NCBI RefSeq assembly: GCF_002013915.1
Contig: NZ_MBTF01000006.1
Coordinates: forward strand, 97,083 to 161,082
From: Mucilaginibacter pedocola
Lineage (GTDB): Bacteria > Bacteroidota > Bacteroidia > Sphingobacteriales > Sphingobacteriaceae
Direction: 5' to 3'
Length of the DNA: 64,000 nt
Part shown: positions 41,022 to 49,616 of the stretch, in pieces
How positions within the stretch are numbered: position 1 is the stretch's first letter
Layout: every line of letters starts with the position of its first letter
The notes under the pieces: generated by a model
Database searches by the model: none
Told to the model about the DNA's origin: nothing
Seen by the model: only the letters and a program-made list of their open reading frames with translations
Position numbers and translations under genes: made by a program

Positions 41022-42035
41022 CTACCTGCTCAGCAGAAACGATAACCCCGAGGCCACCCCTATCATGGCGTACCCGTAACTGCTTTGGAAGGATATGTTA
41101 TAATCATCCTGCCCACGGTAACCACCGCCTGCCATTACAGATACATCGTAAAGGAAAGGCAGGTGGTAATAGTATTTCAGGCTAACGTTTAGCCGCTTTT
41201 TTAGATTGAAGGCGTTGTAGTTCTCGTACTTGTCGGCTATATAAGTAAAGTCGAACTGCAGGCGCTGCCAGTTAGCAAACAGTTTACGTTTTTCTTTAAT
41301 CGGGTCGTCGTAAGCACGGGCGAGGTTGAGCATATAGGTGCCGTTGACCCGTACCCAGCCATAGCGCCCCGGCAGCCCCGCCGCCGAGCCTTTACCGAAT
41401 AGACCGCTATGTAACTCTACTCCAATGGTTTTGTATTGGTTTATCACCATGTCGGTTTTGTCGGTACGTTTGCCCACGGTGTAGTTTAGCGAGTAGAAGT
41501 TGGTAGAGAATTTGCCGCTATCCACATTAAAACTATTATCGGGTAACAAAGTTGGGCCGCGTACCCCATTAGAGTGGTGCGTGTATCCTCCCGAGAGAAA
41601 CTCCGGGTGGTATACATCATTATTAAGGCGGTAAAATAGTTGTATCCCCGGCATATAGCTGGGCGATTTTACTGGCGCCCCTGGGGTACTCAACAGGCGT
41701 ATTTTCACCCGCGTAAAGGCGTTTACGAACAGGCGCGATTTGGGCGTATTGTATACCACAAAGTTGGCCACCACATCGGCCACCAATTGGGTTTTTATGG
41801 GCTGAAAAAGTTCCTGGCCGAAGAAAGAGGTGCGCAGGTTTTGGATATAGATGTCATTAAAATCGCGGTTGATGAGTCGCGATGCAATTAGCGAAGTAAT
41901 AGTATCCTGGATGACCGGGGTACCTTTTACTTTAACTGTATCGGTATCGGCAGCGCGGCTGGTTTGATATGCGAGGGGTATTAAAATAATTAAGCCTGTA
42001 AGTATTTTAAATAGTTGTTTTGCATAGATGAACAT
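41022..42035 (-). CDS. Outer membrane phospholipase A-like protein
   Basis: The 337-residue protein has an N-terminal signal (LTGLIILIPLAYQTSRA) and a barrel pattern. The block EFLSGGYTHHSNGVRGP (about residue 145) has the H-x-S-N-G arrangement of OMPLA (PF02253), where His and Ser are catalytic, and NQYKTIGVELHSG follows at the right distance. The end VASGLSFLLSR lacks the terminal Phe. OMPLA hydrolyses phospholipids that reach the outer leaflet. The alternative is an unrelated barrel with a chance motif. Confidence 0.6.
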   Translation of the reverse strand: MFIYAKQLFKILTGLIILIPLAYQTSRAADTDTVKVKGTPVIQDTITSLIASRLINRDFNDIYIQNLRTSFFGQELFQPIKTQLVADVVANFVVYNTPKSRLFVNAFTRVKIRLLSTPGAPVKSPSYMPGIQLFYRLNNDVYHPEFLSGGYTHHSNGVRGPTLLPDNSFNVDSGKFSTNFYSLNYTVGKRTDKTDMVINQYKTIGVELHSGLFGKGSAAGLPGRYGWVRVNGTYMLNLARAYDDPIKEKRKLFANWQRLQFDFTYIADKYENYNAFNLKKRLNVSLKYYYHLPFLYDVSVMAGGGYRGQDDYNISFQSSYGYAMIGVASGLSFLLSR

Positions 42036-42208
42036 TGTTGAGTTATACTGTGTTTTTTAGTAGGTAAATAATAACTACGCGAAATAACAGCCAATGTTTT
42101 GTATATAATACACTAAGGCTAAAACAAGACTTTGAGTTGACATTATGATGTTTACCAACGCTTTTATAAACAAAATGCCTACCTTGCGTAATTTACATAC
42201 AGAATATA

Positions 42209-43441
42209 GTGACATTTCAGGATTTCAATTTCAACGAACAACTATTAGAAGGCGTGCTGAGTATGGGCTTTACCAAAGCCACCCCTATTCAGGAATTAAC
42301 CATACCGGTTATTATGAATGGCGACGACCTGATAGCTTGCGCACAAACAGGCACCGGCAAAACAGCATCATACCTGCTGCCGGTTCTAAATTATATAGCC
42401 AATAACAACGTACACCAAACTACTGCCCTGGTACTTGCCCCAACGCGTGAGCTGGCCCAGCAGATAGACCAGCAGGTAGAAGGCCTTGCCTATTTTACGG
42501 GCATAAGCTCGCAGGCGGTATTTGGCGGCGGCGATGGTATTGCTTACGAGCAGCAACGCCGTGGTATACAAAACAGCGTAAACATTATTATTGCCACACC
42601 GGGCAGGCTGATAGCCCACCTTACCTCGGGTGTGCTGAAGCTGAACCATATCACCCATTTGGTGTTGGACGAAGCCGACCGTATGCTGGATATGGGTTTT
42701 AGCGATGATATTATGCGCATCATCAGCTACCTGCCCAAAAAGCGCCAAACGCTATTGTTCTCGGCTACCATGCCGGGCCGCATACGCAATTTAGCAAAAG
42801 CCATTTTACACGAACCGCAGCAGATAAGCGTTGCCATATCTAAACCTGCCGAGGGGATAGACCAACAGGTTTACCGCCTGCACGATCAGCAAAAAACGCC
42901 GCTGATAAAAATGATATTGAAAGATGGCGGTTTCCAGAGCTCTATTGTATTTGCTTCGCGGAAGGAAATTGTAAGAGCGCTTTATAAAGAATTGAAGCAT
43001 GCCCATGTTAATACTGCCGCTTTCCACTCAGATTTGCAGCAGAGTGAGCGCGAAGAGATATTGCTGAAGTTTAAAAACAAACAGCTTCCGGTCATCATTG
43101 GTACGGATGCCTTATCGCGCGGTATCGATGTGGAGGGGATAGACCTGGTTGTCAACTACGATGTTCCCGGCGATGCCGAAGACTATGTACACCGCATTGG
43201 CCGTACAGCACGCGCCGCCACAACAGGCACAGCGATCACCTTTGTGAACGACCGCGACCTGAAGCGTTTGAAAAGCATTGAGCAACTCATAGACAGGCAA
43301 ATCCCGCAAAAAGAACTCCCCGAAGAGTTGAAAAGCATTGAGCCAATTGCACAGGAACGTCCCGCCGGCGGCCCGCGTAAAGACAAGCGCCGCAGGCCGA
43401 ATCGTTACAAAGGCAACAAGCCAAAACCGGCGGCAAATTAA
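42209..43441 (+). CDS. DEAD-box ATP-dependent RNA helicase, RhlE-like
   Basis: The 410-residue protein begins at GTG 42209 (TFQDFNFNEQLLEGVLSMGFTKATPIQ, Q motif). Helicase motifs are in order: AQTGTGKT (I), PTRELAQQ (Ia), TPGRL (Ib), DEAD in VLDEADRM (II), SAT (III), IVFASRK (IV), TDALSRGIDVEG (V) and HRIGRTARA (VI). A short basic tail (RKDKRRRPNRYKGNKPKP) is typical of RhlE. It unwinds RNA duplexes in ribosome assembly or mRNA decay, often in the cold. Confidence 0.96.
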   Translation: MTFQDFNFNEQLLEGVLSMGFTKATPIQELTIPVIMNGDDLIACAQTGTGKTASYLLPVLNYIANNNVHQTTALVLAPTRELAQQIDQQVEGLAYFTGISSQAVFGGGDGIAYEQQRRGIQNSVNIIIATPGRLIAHLTSGVLKLNHITHLVLDEADRMLDMGFSDDIMRIISYLPKKRQTLLFSATMPGRIRNLAKAILHEPQQISVAISKPAEGIDQQVYRLHDQQKTPLIKMILKDGGFQSSIVFASRKEIVRALYKELKHAHVNTAAFHSDLQQSEREEILLKFKNKQLPVIIGTDALSRGIDVEGIDLVVNYDVPGDAEDYVHRIGRTARAATTGTAITFVNDRDLKRLKSIEQLIDRQIPQKELPEELKSIEPIAQERPAGGPRKDKRRRPNRYKGNKPKPAAN

Positions 43442-43525
43442 ACCTTGTAAAATTTATGTGGTCTATTGGTTTGAAATAACTAATGTGTTACATTTACACA
43501 ATAAACCAATTAAAATAACCATACC

Positions 43526-44401
43526 ATGACTTCCAGACGTTCGTTCCTCAAAACCTCAGCGGTGTTGGGTACCGGCCTTTTAATGGCCCCAAACCTTTTT
43601 GCCCGCGATAAAAAAGCAATTGGCGTGCAGTTATACACCGTGCGCGATGCGATGGCAAAAGACCCTGTAGCAACACTTGCCAAAGTGGCCAAAGTGGGCT
43701 TTAATACCGTAGAAGGCGCAACCTACACCGGTACACAAAAATTTTATGGCATGGAGCCGGCACAGTTCAAAAAAGTTTTGGGCGATAACGGCCTTAAAAT
43801 GGTGAGCGGCCACTACATGTTAGGTGAAGGCATGCCTACTACTAAAGGTACTATTGTGAACGAATGGGCAAAAGCGGCTGATGATGCGGCAGCTGTGGGC
43901 TTAAAATATATGGTTTGCGCCTATTTGCTTGATGGCGAGCGCGGCAACCTCGACCACTACAAACAAACCGCTGATAAACTGAATACTGCCGGCGAGATCT
44001 GCAAAAAAGCAGGTATACAGCTTTGTTACCACAACCACGATTTTGAGTTTAAACAAGAAGACGGCAAATACCCATACGAAACCCTGCTTACCGCTACCGA
44101 TAAGGACCTGGTAAAAATGGAGATGGATATTTACTGGATATACCGCGCCAAACAAGATCCTATTAAACTCTTCAACGAGAACCCCGGCCGTTTCCCGCTA
44201 TGGCACGTAAAAGATATGGATAACACTCCTAAACAAATGTTTACCGAAGTAGGTAATGGTGTTATTCCGTTCAAAGAGATATTTAAACACTCTAAGAAAG
44301 CCGGCCTGCAATACTTCTTCAACGAGCAGGATGTTTGCCCCGGCGATCCGTTTGATAGCATTACCAAAAGCTACAGCTACATTAAAGCTAACCTGGTTTA
44401 A
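43526..44401 (+). CDS. Exported sugar phosphate isomerase/epimerase-like TIM-barrel protein
   Basis: The 291-residue protein has a twin-arginine signal (MTSRRSFLKTSAVLGTGLLMAPNLFA) and an AP endonuclease 2-like xylose isomerase TIM barrel: IGVQLYTVRDAM, KVGFNTVEGATYTG, YHNHDFEFKQEDGKYPYETLL (metal ligands), MEMDIYWIYRAKQDPIKLFNENPGRFPLWHVKDMD, and FNEQDVCPGDPFDS with the last metal-site Glu. Exported members of this family are frequent neighbours of DUF1080 and Gfo/Idh genes and include 3-keto-glycoside-active enzymes. Monocistronic with its own terminator. Confidence 0.92.
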   Translation: MTSRRSFLKTSAVLGTGLLMAPNLFARDKKAIGVQLYTVRDAMAKDPVATLAKVAKVGFNTVEGATYTGTQKFYGMEPAQFKKVLGDNGLKMVSGHYMLGEGMPTTKGTIVNEWAKAADDAAAVGLKYMVCAYLLDGERGNLDHYKQTADKLNTAGEICKKAGIQLCYHNHDFEFKQEDGKYPYETLLTATDKDLVKMEMDIYWIYRAKQDPIKLFNENPGRFPLWHVKDMDNTPKQMFTEVGNGVIPFKEIFKHSKKAGLQYFFNEQDVCPGDPFDSITKSYSYIKANLV

Positions 44402-44424
44402 TTACCGGATCATAGATATAGTTA

Positions 44425-44456
44425 TAAGCCGGACCCGAAAAGGGTTCGGCTTTTTT
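44425..44456 (+). terminator. Rho-independent terminator of the TIM-barrel gene
   Basis: AAGCCGGACCC and GGGTTCGGCTT pair around a GAAAA-type loop with one G-T pair, followed by T6. Confidence 0.9.
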
Positions 44457-44501
44457 CTTTAATTCCCTCGTCATAGTAATAGCATCGGGTTTGACAGGTC
44501 A

Positions 44502-44653
44502 TATAAAACGTTCCTATGGAACGTGAAAATTTGTCTTTTTTGAGTTCTACCGATAAACCGTTCCGCTGGAACGAGTGTTTTTCATCCCTTAGGGATGTCT
44601 TATGGGTAGAACCACATCAATGAATATTTTACGTTCCATAGGAACGTTTTATA
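44502..44653. repeat. 152 bp palindromic element with 23 bp perfect terminal inverted repeats
   Basis: Positions 44502-44524 and 44631-44653 are exact inverse copies (the arm begins TATAAAACGTTCCTATGG). Each arm is itself a palindrome, ACGTTCC-TAT-GGAACGT. Inside are a second inverted pair, TTCTACCGATAA (44545-44556) with TTATGGGTAGAA (about 44610-44621, with mismatch), and two short palindromes CGTTCC-GCT-GGAACG (44559-44573) and CATCCCT-T-AGGGATG (44583-44597). No ORF is convincing in the gap 44402-44803. It looks like a MITE- or REP-type element. Confidence 0.8.
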
Positions 44654-44803
44654 AAATCGACGTTCTGTCTGATAATGTGCTATTACTCGCAAGAAGTGAA
44701 CGATTGTTCACGACGCTGTTCGCTAAAATTATATCCCTCAAAACAAAATCGTTCCCTCCCGCATTCACCGTATATTCAATTATTACAAGCCAACTCCAAT
44801 TGA

Positions 44804-45139
44804 ATGATAACAGCCCTCAAAATAATTTTTAGCATCATCTTTTTATGGGTGTGCTATACCGTAATTACCACCAGCCTGCAAAGCAATTTATTTGAGCAGT
44901 GGGATTACCTTGGCTCTATTCCCTGGATGCGCGCCACCCTTTGGGACTTTTATGCCAATGTATCGGTAATATACCTATGGGTGTGTTATAAGGAAAAAGG
45001 TATCGCCCTAAAGATAGTTTGGCTTATCCTACTGGTGCTGTTGGGCAGCATAGCCAGCACGGCGTTCGTGCTTATACAGCTCTTCCGTTTAAAACCCAAT
45101 GAAGGCTTAAAAGAATTTTTCACCTCGCGCAATGGATAA
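44804..45139 (+). CDS. DUF1475-like small membrane protein
   Basis: The 111-residue protein has three hydrophobic helices (IIFSIIFLWVCYTVITTSL, TLWDFYANVSVIYLWVCYKEKG, IVWLILLVLLGSIASTAFVLIQLFRL), and the WDYLGSIPWMRATLWDFYANV block is typical of DUF1475 proteins, which occur with fatty-acid-modifying genes. Its stop overlaps the DUF1295 start by eight bases, so translation is coupled. It starts the lipid-modification cluster. Confidence 0.8.
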   Translation: MITALKIIFSIIFLWVCYTVITTSLQSNLFEQWDYLGSIPWMRATLWDFYANVSVIYLWVCYKEKGIALKIVWLILLVLLGSIASTAFVLIQLFRLKPNEGLKEFFTSRNG

Positions 45140-45929
45140 TTACAGCGTTTGGCAGCTCGCCCTGTTTAGTTTAATAGCCTGCTGCGTTATTATGGCGCTG
45201 GTATGGGTTTGGAGTTACCGCATCAAGAATGCCGGTGTGGTAGATATTTTTTGGTCGTACAATTTTCCGGTAATTGCTATTATCCTGTTTTTGCTGGCGC
45301 CGGGTTTCGAACTGCGCAAGCAACTGATATGCGGAATGGTATTTTTAGCAGGCTTGCGTTTGGGCACACATTTGGCCATCCGCATTACCAAACACCTGCG
45401 CGAAGAAGAGCCGCGCTATGCCCACATCCGCAAAGAATGGGGTGCCAACGCCGAACCCAAAATGTTTGGTTTTTTTCAGATGCAGGCTGCATCCAATGTA
45501 TTGCTTGCTATCCCCTTTTTCATCATCGCCATGAATACCGAGCCGCAATTATCGGTATTTGAATACGCAGGCTTAGTGCTTTGGGCCGTCAGCGTAATTG
45601 GCGAAGCTGTTGCCGATAAGCAGTTGGCCAACTTTAAAAAGGATACTGCCAATAAAGGCAAGGTTTGCGATACGGGGCTTTGGCATTATTCGCGCCACCC
45701 CAATTACTTTTTCGAATGGTTAATATGGGTGTCGTACTTTGTTTTTGCGCTGGGTTCGCCGTATGGGTATCTGGCAATTGTAAGTCCCGCTATAATTTTA
45801 TATCTGTTGCTAAAGGTTACGGGCATACCTACATCCGAGCAGCAGTCGCTCCGCTCAAAACCCGAAGCTTATAAAAAATACCAGGCTACAACCAGTGTGT
45901 TTGTGCCCTGGCCAAAAGCAAAAACATGA
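45132..45929 (+). CDS. DUF1295 membrane protein (steroid 5-alpha-reductase-like)
   Basis: The 265-residue protein has six or seven hydrophobic helices. The C-terminal half carries the isoprenylcysteine methyltransferase/5-alpha-reductase signature: GKVCDTGLWHYSRHPNYFFEWLIWVSYFVFALGSP and TGIPTSEQQSLRSKPEAYKKYQATTSVFVPWPK. RHPNYF and the terminal E..Y..Y..T pattern bind NADPH in related reductases. In other bacteria DUF1295 genes lie with CFA synthase and COG2907 genes, as here. Confidence 0.93.
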   Translation: MDNYSVWQLALFSLIACCVIMALVWVWSYRIKNAGVVDIFWSYNFPVIAIILFLLAPGFELRKQLICGMVFLAGLRLGTHLAIRITKHLREEEPRYAHIRKEWGANAEPKMFGFFQMQAASNVLLAIPFFIIAMNTEPQLSVFEYAGLVLWAVSVIGEAVADKQLANFKKDTANKGKVCDTGLWHYSRHPNYFFEWLIWVSYFVFALGSPYGYLAIVSPAIILYLLLKVTGIPTSEQQSLRSKPEAYKKYQATTSVFVPWPKAKT

Positions 45930-46110
45930 TCGGGTATCGGCTGAAAGATTTCCTATTAGGCGAAGTTTTGTTTAATACTTAATTGCAGATTTCATCACAC
46001 TTAAACTGCCAAAAAAGAGCCTTGCCAAAAATCCGAGTGGCTTATAAACACGTATAATTCTATAAATTAAAACAATACTAAGCAGCACCAATTAGCGCTT
46101 CCCCCTCAAA
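45930..46110 (+). other. Gap before the methyltransferase operon
   Basis: No gene is seen. The nonamer TGCCAAAAA occurs twice about 16 bp apart in the middle of the gap (near 46010 and 46025). AT-rich sequence follows (TTATAAACACGTATAATTC). A promoter for the downstream operon is likely here but I cannot place it. Confidence 0.35.
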
Positions 46111-47145
46111 ATGTGGTACGACAAATACGTAGAACAAGATAAAGTTCCTGACTTTTTATTGCGGAAAGGTATCCGCAAGCTATTACAGCAAAGGCTTGAT
46201 GACGAGAAGAAACCCGATGTAGAAGCGCAGCAGGCTCACCTGATGCGGCTGATAGCCGAGTTAAAAGCATCTCCCATTGCTATAAATACCTCCGATGCTA
46301 ACGAGCAACATTACGAGGTGCCTACTCCGTTTTACCAATACTGCCTTGGCAAGCATTTAAAATATAGTAGCGGCTATTGGAAGCTGGGCGTAACCGATTT
46401 GGACACAGCCGAAGCCGATATGCTGGAACTTACCTGCCAGCGCGCCGGTTTGGCTGGTGGGCAGCATGTGCTGGAACTGGGTTGCGGATGGGGTTCGCTA
46501 TCGTTATTCATGGCGGCAAAATATCCCGACAGTACTTTTAAAGTGGTATCTAACTCGCGTACGCAAAAAGTGTATATCGATAAGCAGGCAAAACAGCGCG
46601 GCATTACCAACCTTACAGTACTTACTGCGGATATGAACACCTTCGAGATAAAGGAGCAATTCGACAGGGTGGTATCGGTAGAAATGTTCGAGCATATGCG
46701 TAACTATCAGTTGCTGATGAAAAAGGTAGCGTCGTTTTTAAAGCCCGATGGCAAGCTGTTCGTGCATATATTTACGCACAAGGAGTATGCTTACAAATTT
46801 GAGGTGAAGGATGATACCGACTGGATGAGCAAATATTTTTTCACCGGCGGTATGATGCCAAGCGACGACCTGCTGTTTTACTTTAACGACGATATGGTGG
46901 TAGAGAACCATTGGCAGGTAAGCGGTAACCATTACGCCAAAACCGCCGAGGCATGGCTTGCCAATATGGACAAACATAAAGCCGAAATTATACCTATTTT
47001 TAAGGAAACCTACGGGAACACGCAAGCGTTAAAGTGGTGGGTTTACTGGCGCCTTTTTTACCTGGCCTGTGCCGAGCTTTGGGCATTTAACAATGGTAAC
47101 GAATGGATAGTAAGCCATTACCTGTTCCACAAAACCATTGCATGA
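46111..47145 (+). CDS. CFA-synthase/CNMT-like SAM-dependent methyltransferase
   Basis: The 344-residue protein opens MWYDKYVEQDKVPDFLLRKGIRKLLQQRL, as in bacterial relatives of coclaurine N-methyltransferase within the cyclopropane-synthase superfamily. The SAM site is VLELGCGWGSLSLFMA (about 118-133); NSRTQKVYIDKQA and RVVSVEMFEHMRNYQ follow. The N-terminal half contains HYEVPTPFYQYCLGKHLKYSSGYW, the CFA-type substrate entry motif. It shares a 4 bp ATGA overlap with the esterase gene. It probably methylates an unsaturated acyl chain or related lipid. Confidence 0.93.
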   Translation: MWYDKYVEQDKVPDFLLRKGIRKLLQQRLDDEKKPDVEAQQAHLMRLIAELKASPIAINTSDANEQHYEVPTPFYQYCLGKHLKYSSGYWKLGVTDLDTAEADMLELTCQRAGLAGGQHVLELGCGWGSLSLFMAAKYPDSTFKVVSNSRTQKVYIDKQAKQRGITNLTVLTADMNTFEIKEQFDRVVSVEMFEHMRNYQLLMKKVASFLKPDGKLFVHIFTHKEYAYKFEVKDDTDWMSKYFFTGGMMPSDDLLFYFNDDMVVENHWQVSGNHYAKTAEAWLANMDKHKAEIIPIFKETYGNTQALKWWVYWRLFYLACAELWAFNNGNEWIVSHYLFHKTIA

Positions 47146-48275
47146 TAAGGCTTGTTATCCTCCTAATTCTTTTCCTGGTATCGTTATTATCGGTTTTTAA
47201 AGCACCTGCTTATTACCTGTGGATGCTGGCCATCGGCGTAAGCGAGTTTCCCTTGCTTTTTGCGGGCATCACTTCGGTTGTGCTGGCAAGTGGTATTTGG
47301 TTTCAAAAATACCAGGCGGCATCAACGCTTATTGGTGTAGTGGCGTTGTTGCTTTTCTTGTCGCCCATTGTGCGGTCGTATATGGTAGCATCTTCTCTCA
47401 AAAAAGAGTTTGTAGAAGCCTTTGGCCCGGGCAGTGCTATTGTTAATGGTGATAGTACGCAGGCGCCGTTCAGCTTTTTCAGGATGTTCGAGACAAAACC
47501 AAAAGTTGCTTTTAAAACATTCGTTTATAATAATGATAGGGGTGTACCCCTAAGCCTTAACTTTTACCCGTCTGCCTTTGATGGTAAACGCCCTTGTGTA
47601 ATATCGGTACATGGCGGCTCCTGGGCCGGGGGGGATAATTCTGAACTGCCCGAGCTGAACAGTTACCTGGCAAAGCAGGGTTATCAGGTGGCGGCTATAA
47701 ATTACCGCCTGGCACCACAATACCAAACACCCGCCCCGGTTGAAGATGTTGCCGAAGCCTTTGCTTACCTGAAGGCGCATGCCGATGAGTTGAATATAGA
47801 CACTAACAAATTCGTACTGCTGGGGCGCTCGGCCGGTGCACAAATAGCTCTGCTTTCTGCCTACACTCACCCTGAACCCGGCTTGCGCGGTGTGGTAGAT
47901 TTTTATGGCCCGGCGGATATGGTTTGGGGCTACTCTATACCATCGAACCCTTTGATCATGGATTCGCGCAAGGTAATGGAGAACTACATTGGCGGCTCGT
48001 ACCCTGCGGTACCACAAAAGTACGCAGCCTGCTCGCCGTTGGAGTTCGTGAACAAACAAAGCGTACCCACGTTAATGTTGCATGGTGATAACGACGTGCT
48101 GGTGTCACCCCAACATAGCCGCAGGTTAAATAAAAAACTGGCGGATAACGGTATCAAACATTATTGGCTAAAACTACCCTGGGCAACCCACGGTTTTGAT
48201 TATAACTTATATGGCCCGGGCGGGCAACTATCAACCTATGTGGTAGAGCGTTTTATAAACACGGTAACCAAATAA
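47142..48275 (+). CDS. Membrane-anchored alpha/beta hydrolase (esterase/lipase)
   Basis: The 377-residue protein has two or three N-terminal helices (about 1-75) and an alpha/beta hydrolase domain: oxyanion HGGSWAGGD, nucleophile elbow GRSAGAQIA, acid in MLHGDNDVLVSPQHS, and His in WATHGFDYN. It resembles BD-FAE/hormone-sensitive-lipase-type esterases. ATG overlaps the methyltransferase stop, and the flavoprotein gene starts one base after its own stop, so it is a true operon member. It may act on acyl lipids. Confidence 0.9.
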   Translation: MIRLVILLILFLVSLLSVFKAPAYYLWMLAIGVSEFPLLFAGITSVVLASGIWFQKYQAASTLIGVVALLLFLSPIVRSYMVASSLKKEFVEAFGPGSAIVNGDSTQAPFSFFRMFETKPKVAFKTFVYNNDRGVPLSLNFYPSAFDGKRPCVISVHGGSWAGGDNSELPELNSYLAKQGYQVAAINYRLAPQYQTPAPVEDVAEAFAYLKAHADELNIDTNKFVLLGRSAGAQIALLSAYTHPEPGLRGVVDFYGPADMVWGYSIPSNPLIMDSRKVMENYIGGSYPAVPQKYAACSPLEFVNKQSVPTLMLHGDNDVLVSPQHSRRLNKKLADNGIKHYWLKLPWATHGFDYNLYGPGGQLSTYVVERFINTVTK

Positions 48276-48276
48276 C

Positions 48277-49554
48277 ATGCATAAAACAGCAATAATTGGC
48301 ACCGGCATTGCCGGTATGGGCTGCGGGCATTTCCTGCAAAACCAAACCGACCTTACCTTTTACGAGCAGAACGACTATATAGGTGGCCACACCAATACCG
48401 TTACGTTAGAGGAAGATGGCAAGCCCATATACATGGATACCGGCTTTATGGTGTTCAACTATAAAACCTACCCTAACCTTTGCAAGTTGTTTGCCGAGAT
48501 AGGTGCGCCGGTGAAGAAAACCGACATGAGTTTCAGTGTGCAGCACGTACCCAGCAAACTGGAATATAGCGGCAGCAGCGTAAACCACCTATTTGCCCAG
48601 CGCCGTAATATCCTCAATATTCCTTACCTAAAAATGCTTGGGCAAATAGCCCGTTTTAACAAGGAAAGCGTTAAGATACTGGACGACCCCAAGTATGCCG
48701 ATTATTCCCTCGGGCAATATATTAAAGAGTTTGGCTACAGCGAAGATATGCTATGGAAGTATTTGGTGCCCATGAGCTCGGCGGTGTGGAGCACGCCAAT
48801 GGAGCAAATGCTGGATTTCCCGGCCGTATCGCTTATTCGCTTTTTCCTCAATCACGGTTTCCTGGGGCTGGATACTCAACACCAATGGTATACCCCAGTG
48901 AACGGCAGCCAGAGCTATCGCGAGATATTGATAAAACCCTTCAAACATAAAATGAAGGTGAACCGCAAGGTGGTTAATGTATCGCGCCTGGCAGATGGTA
49001 AAGCACTGGTATTGGCGAGTGACGGCTCACAGGAAATATTCGATAGGGTGATCATCGCCTCACACGGCGACCAGGCGCTAAAAATGCTGGAAGCCGCAAC
49101 ACCCGATGAGCAACGCCTGCTATCATGCTTTAAATACCAGTACAACAAAGCCACCCTGCATACCGACGAAGGCATTATGCCCCGCAAAAAACTCGCCTGG
49201 AGCAGCTGGAACTACCGCATACAAATGCAGGATGGCAAGCTAACGCCGAGCACCATCTACTGGATGAACAAACTGCAGGGTGTATCCGATAAAAACAATT
49301 ACTTCGTATCCATCAATCCGCATAATAATATCGACGAGAAGAAGATCATCCGCGAGATCGATTACGAACACCCCCTGTTCGACGTTTCCGCCATGCAGGC
49401 GCAGGATGAACTGCACAAGCTAAACCAAAGCGGCCCTATTTATTTCTGCGGAAGCTATTTTAAATACGGTTTCCACGAGGATGCTTTTGCCAGTGCAGTG
49501 AAATTGTGTTCGCAGATGCTGGGGCGAGATGTTTATGGAGATATACAGAGGTAA
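48277..49554 (+). CDS. FAD-dependent oxidoreductase of the COG2907 type
   Basis: The 425-residue flavoprotein has the FAD motif IIGTGIAGMGCGHFL (about 5-19), YEQNDYIGGHTNTVTLEEDGKPIYMDTGFMVFN, and the C-terminal GPIYFCGSYFKYGFHEDAFASA motif where FAD is closed in. It belongs to the amine oxidase/desaturase-like COG2907 group. Relatives lie with CFA-like methyltransferases and DUF1365, and a flavoprotein of this kind (UfaD) forms extra double bonds in furan fatty acid biosynthesis of alphaproteobacteria. A fatty acyl desaturase role is likely but not proven. Confidence 0.93.
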   Translation: MHKTAIIGTGIAGMGCGHFLQNQTDLTFYEQNDYIGGHTNTVTLEEDGKPIYMDTGFMVFNYKTYPNLCKLFAEIGAPVKKTDMSFSVQHVPSKLEYSGSSVNHLFAQRRNILNIPYLKMLGQIARFNKESVKILDDPKYADYSLGQYIKEFGYSEDMLWKYLVPMSSAVWSTPMEQMLDFPAVSLIRFFLNHGFLGLDTQHQWYTPVNGSQSYREILIKPFKHKMKVNRKVVNVSRLADGKALVLASDGSQEIFDRVIIASHGDQALKMLEAATPDEQRLLSCFKYQYNKATLHTDEGIMPRKKLAWSSWNYRIQMQDGKLTPSTIYWMNKLQGVSDKNNYFVSINPHNNIDEKKIIREIDYEHPLFDVSAMQAQDELHKLNQSGPIYFCGSYFKYGFHEDAFASAVKLCSQMLGRDVYGDIQR

Positions 49555-49616
49555 GAAATATACGTAAAAGGGGATTGCTCTTTTTGGTATATTTACACAG
49601 CCAAAGCCTATATCCA

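Noticed and set aside
44602..44832. 76-codon ORF in the repeat region
   Set aside because: It starts inside the 152 bp palindromic element and has no family likeness. Base composition is that of intergenic DNA.
47550..48059. 169-codon minus-strand ORF
   Set aside because: It is antisense to the alpha/beta hydrolase, whose catalytic triad is seen in the plus-strand frame.
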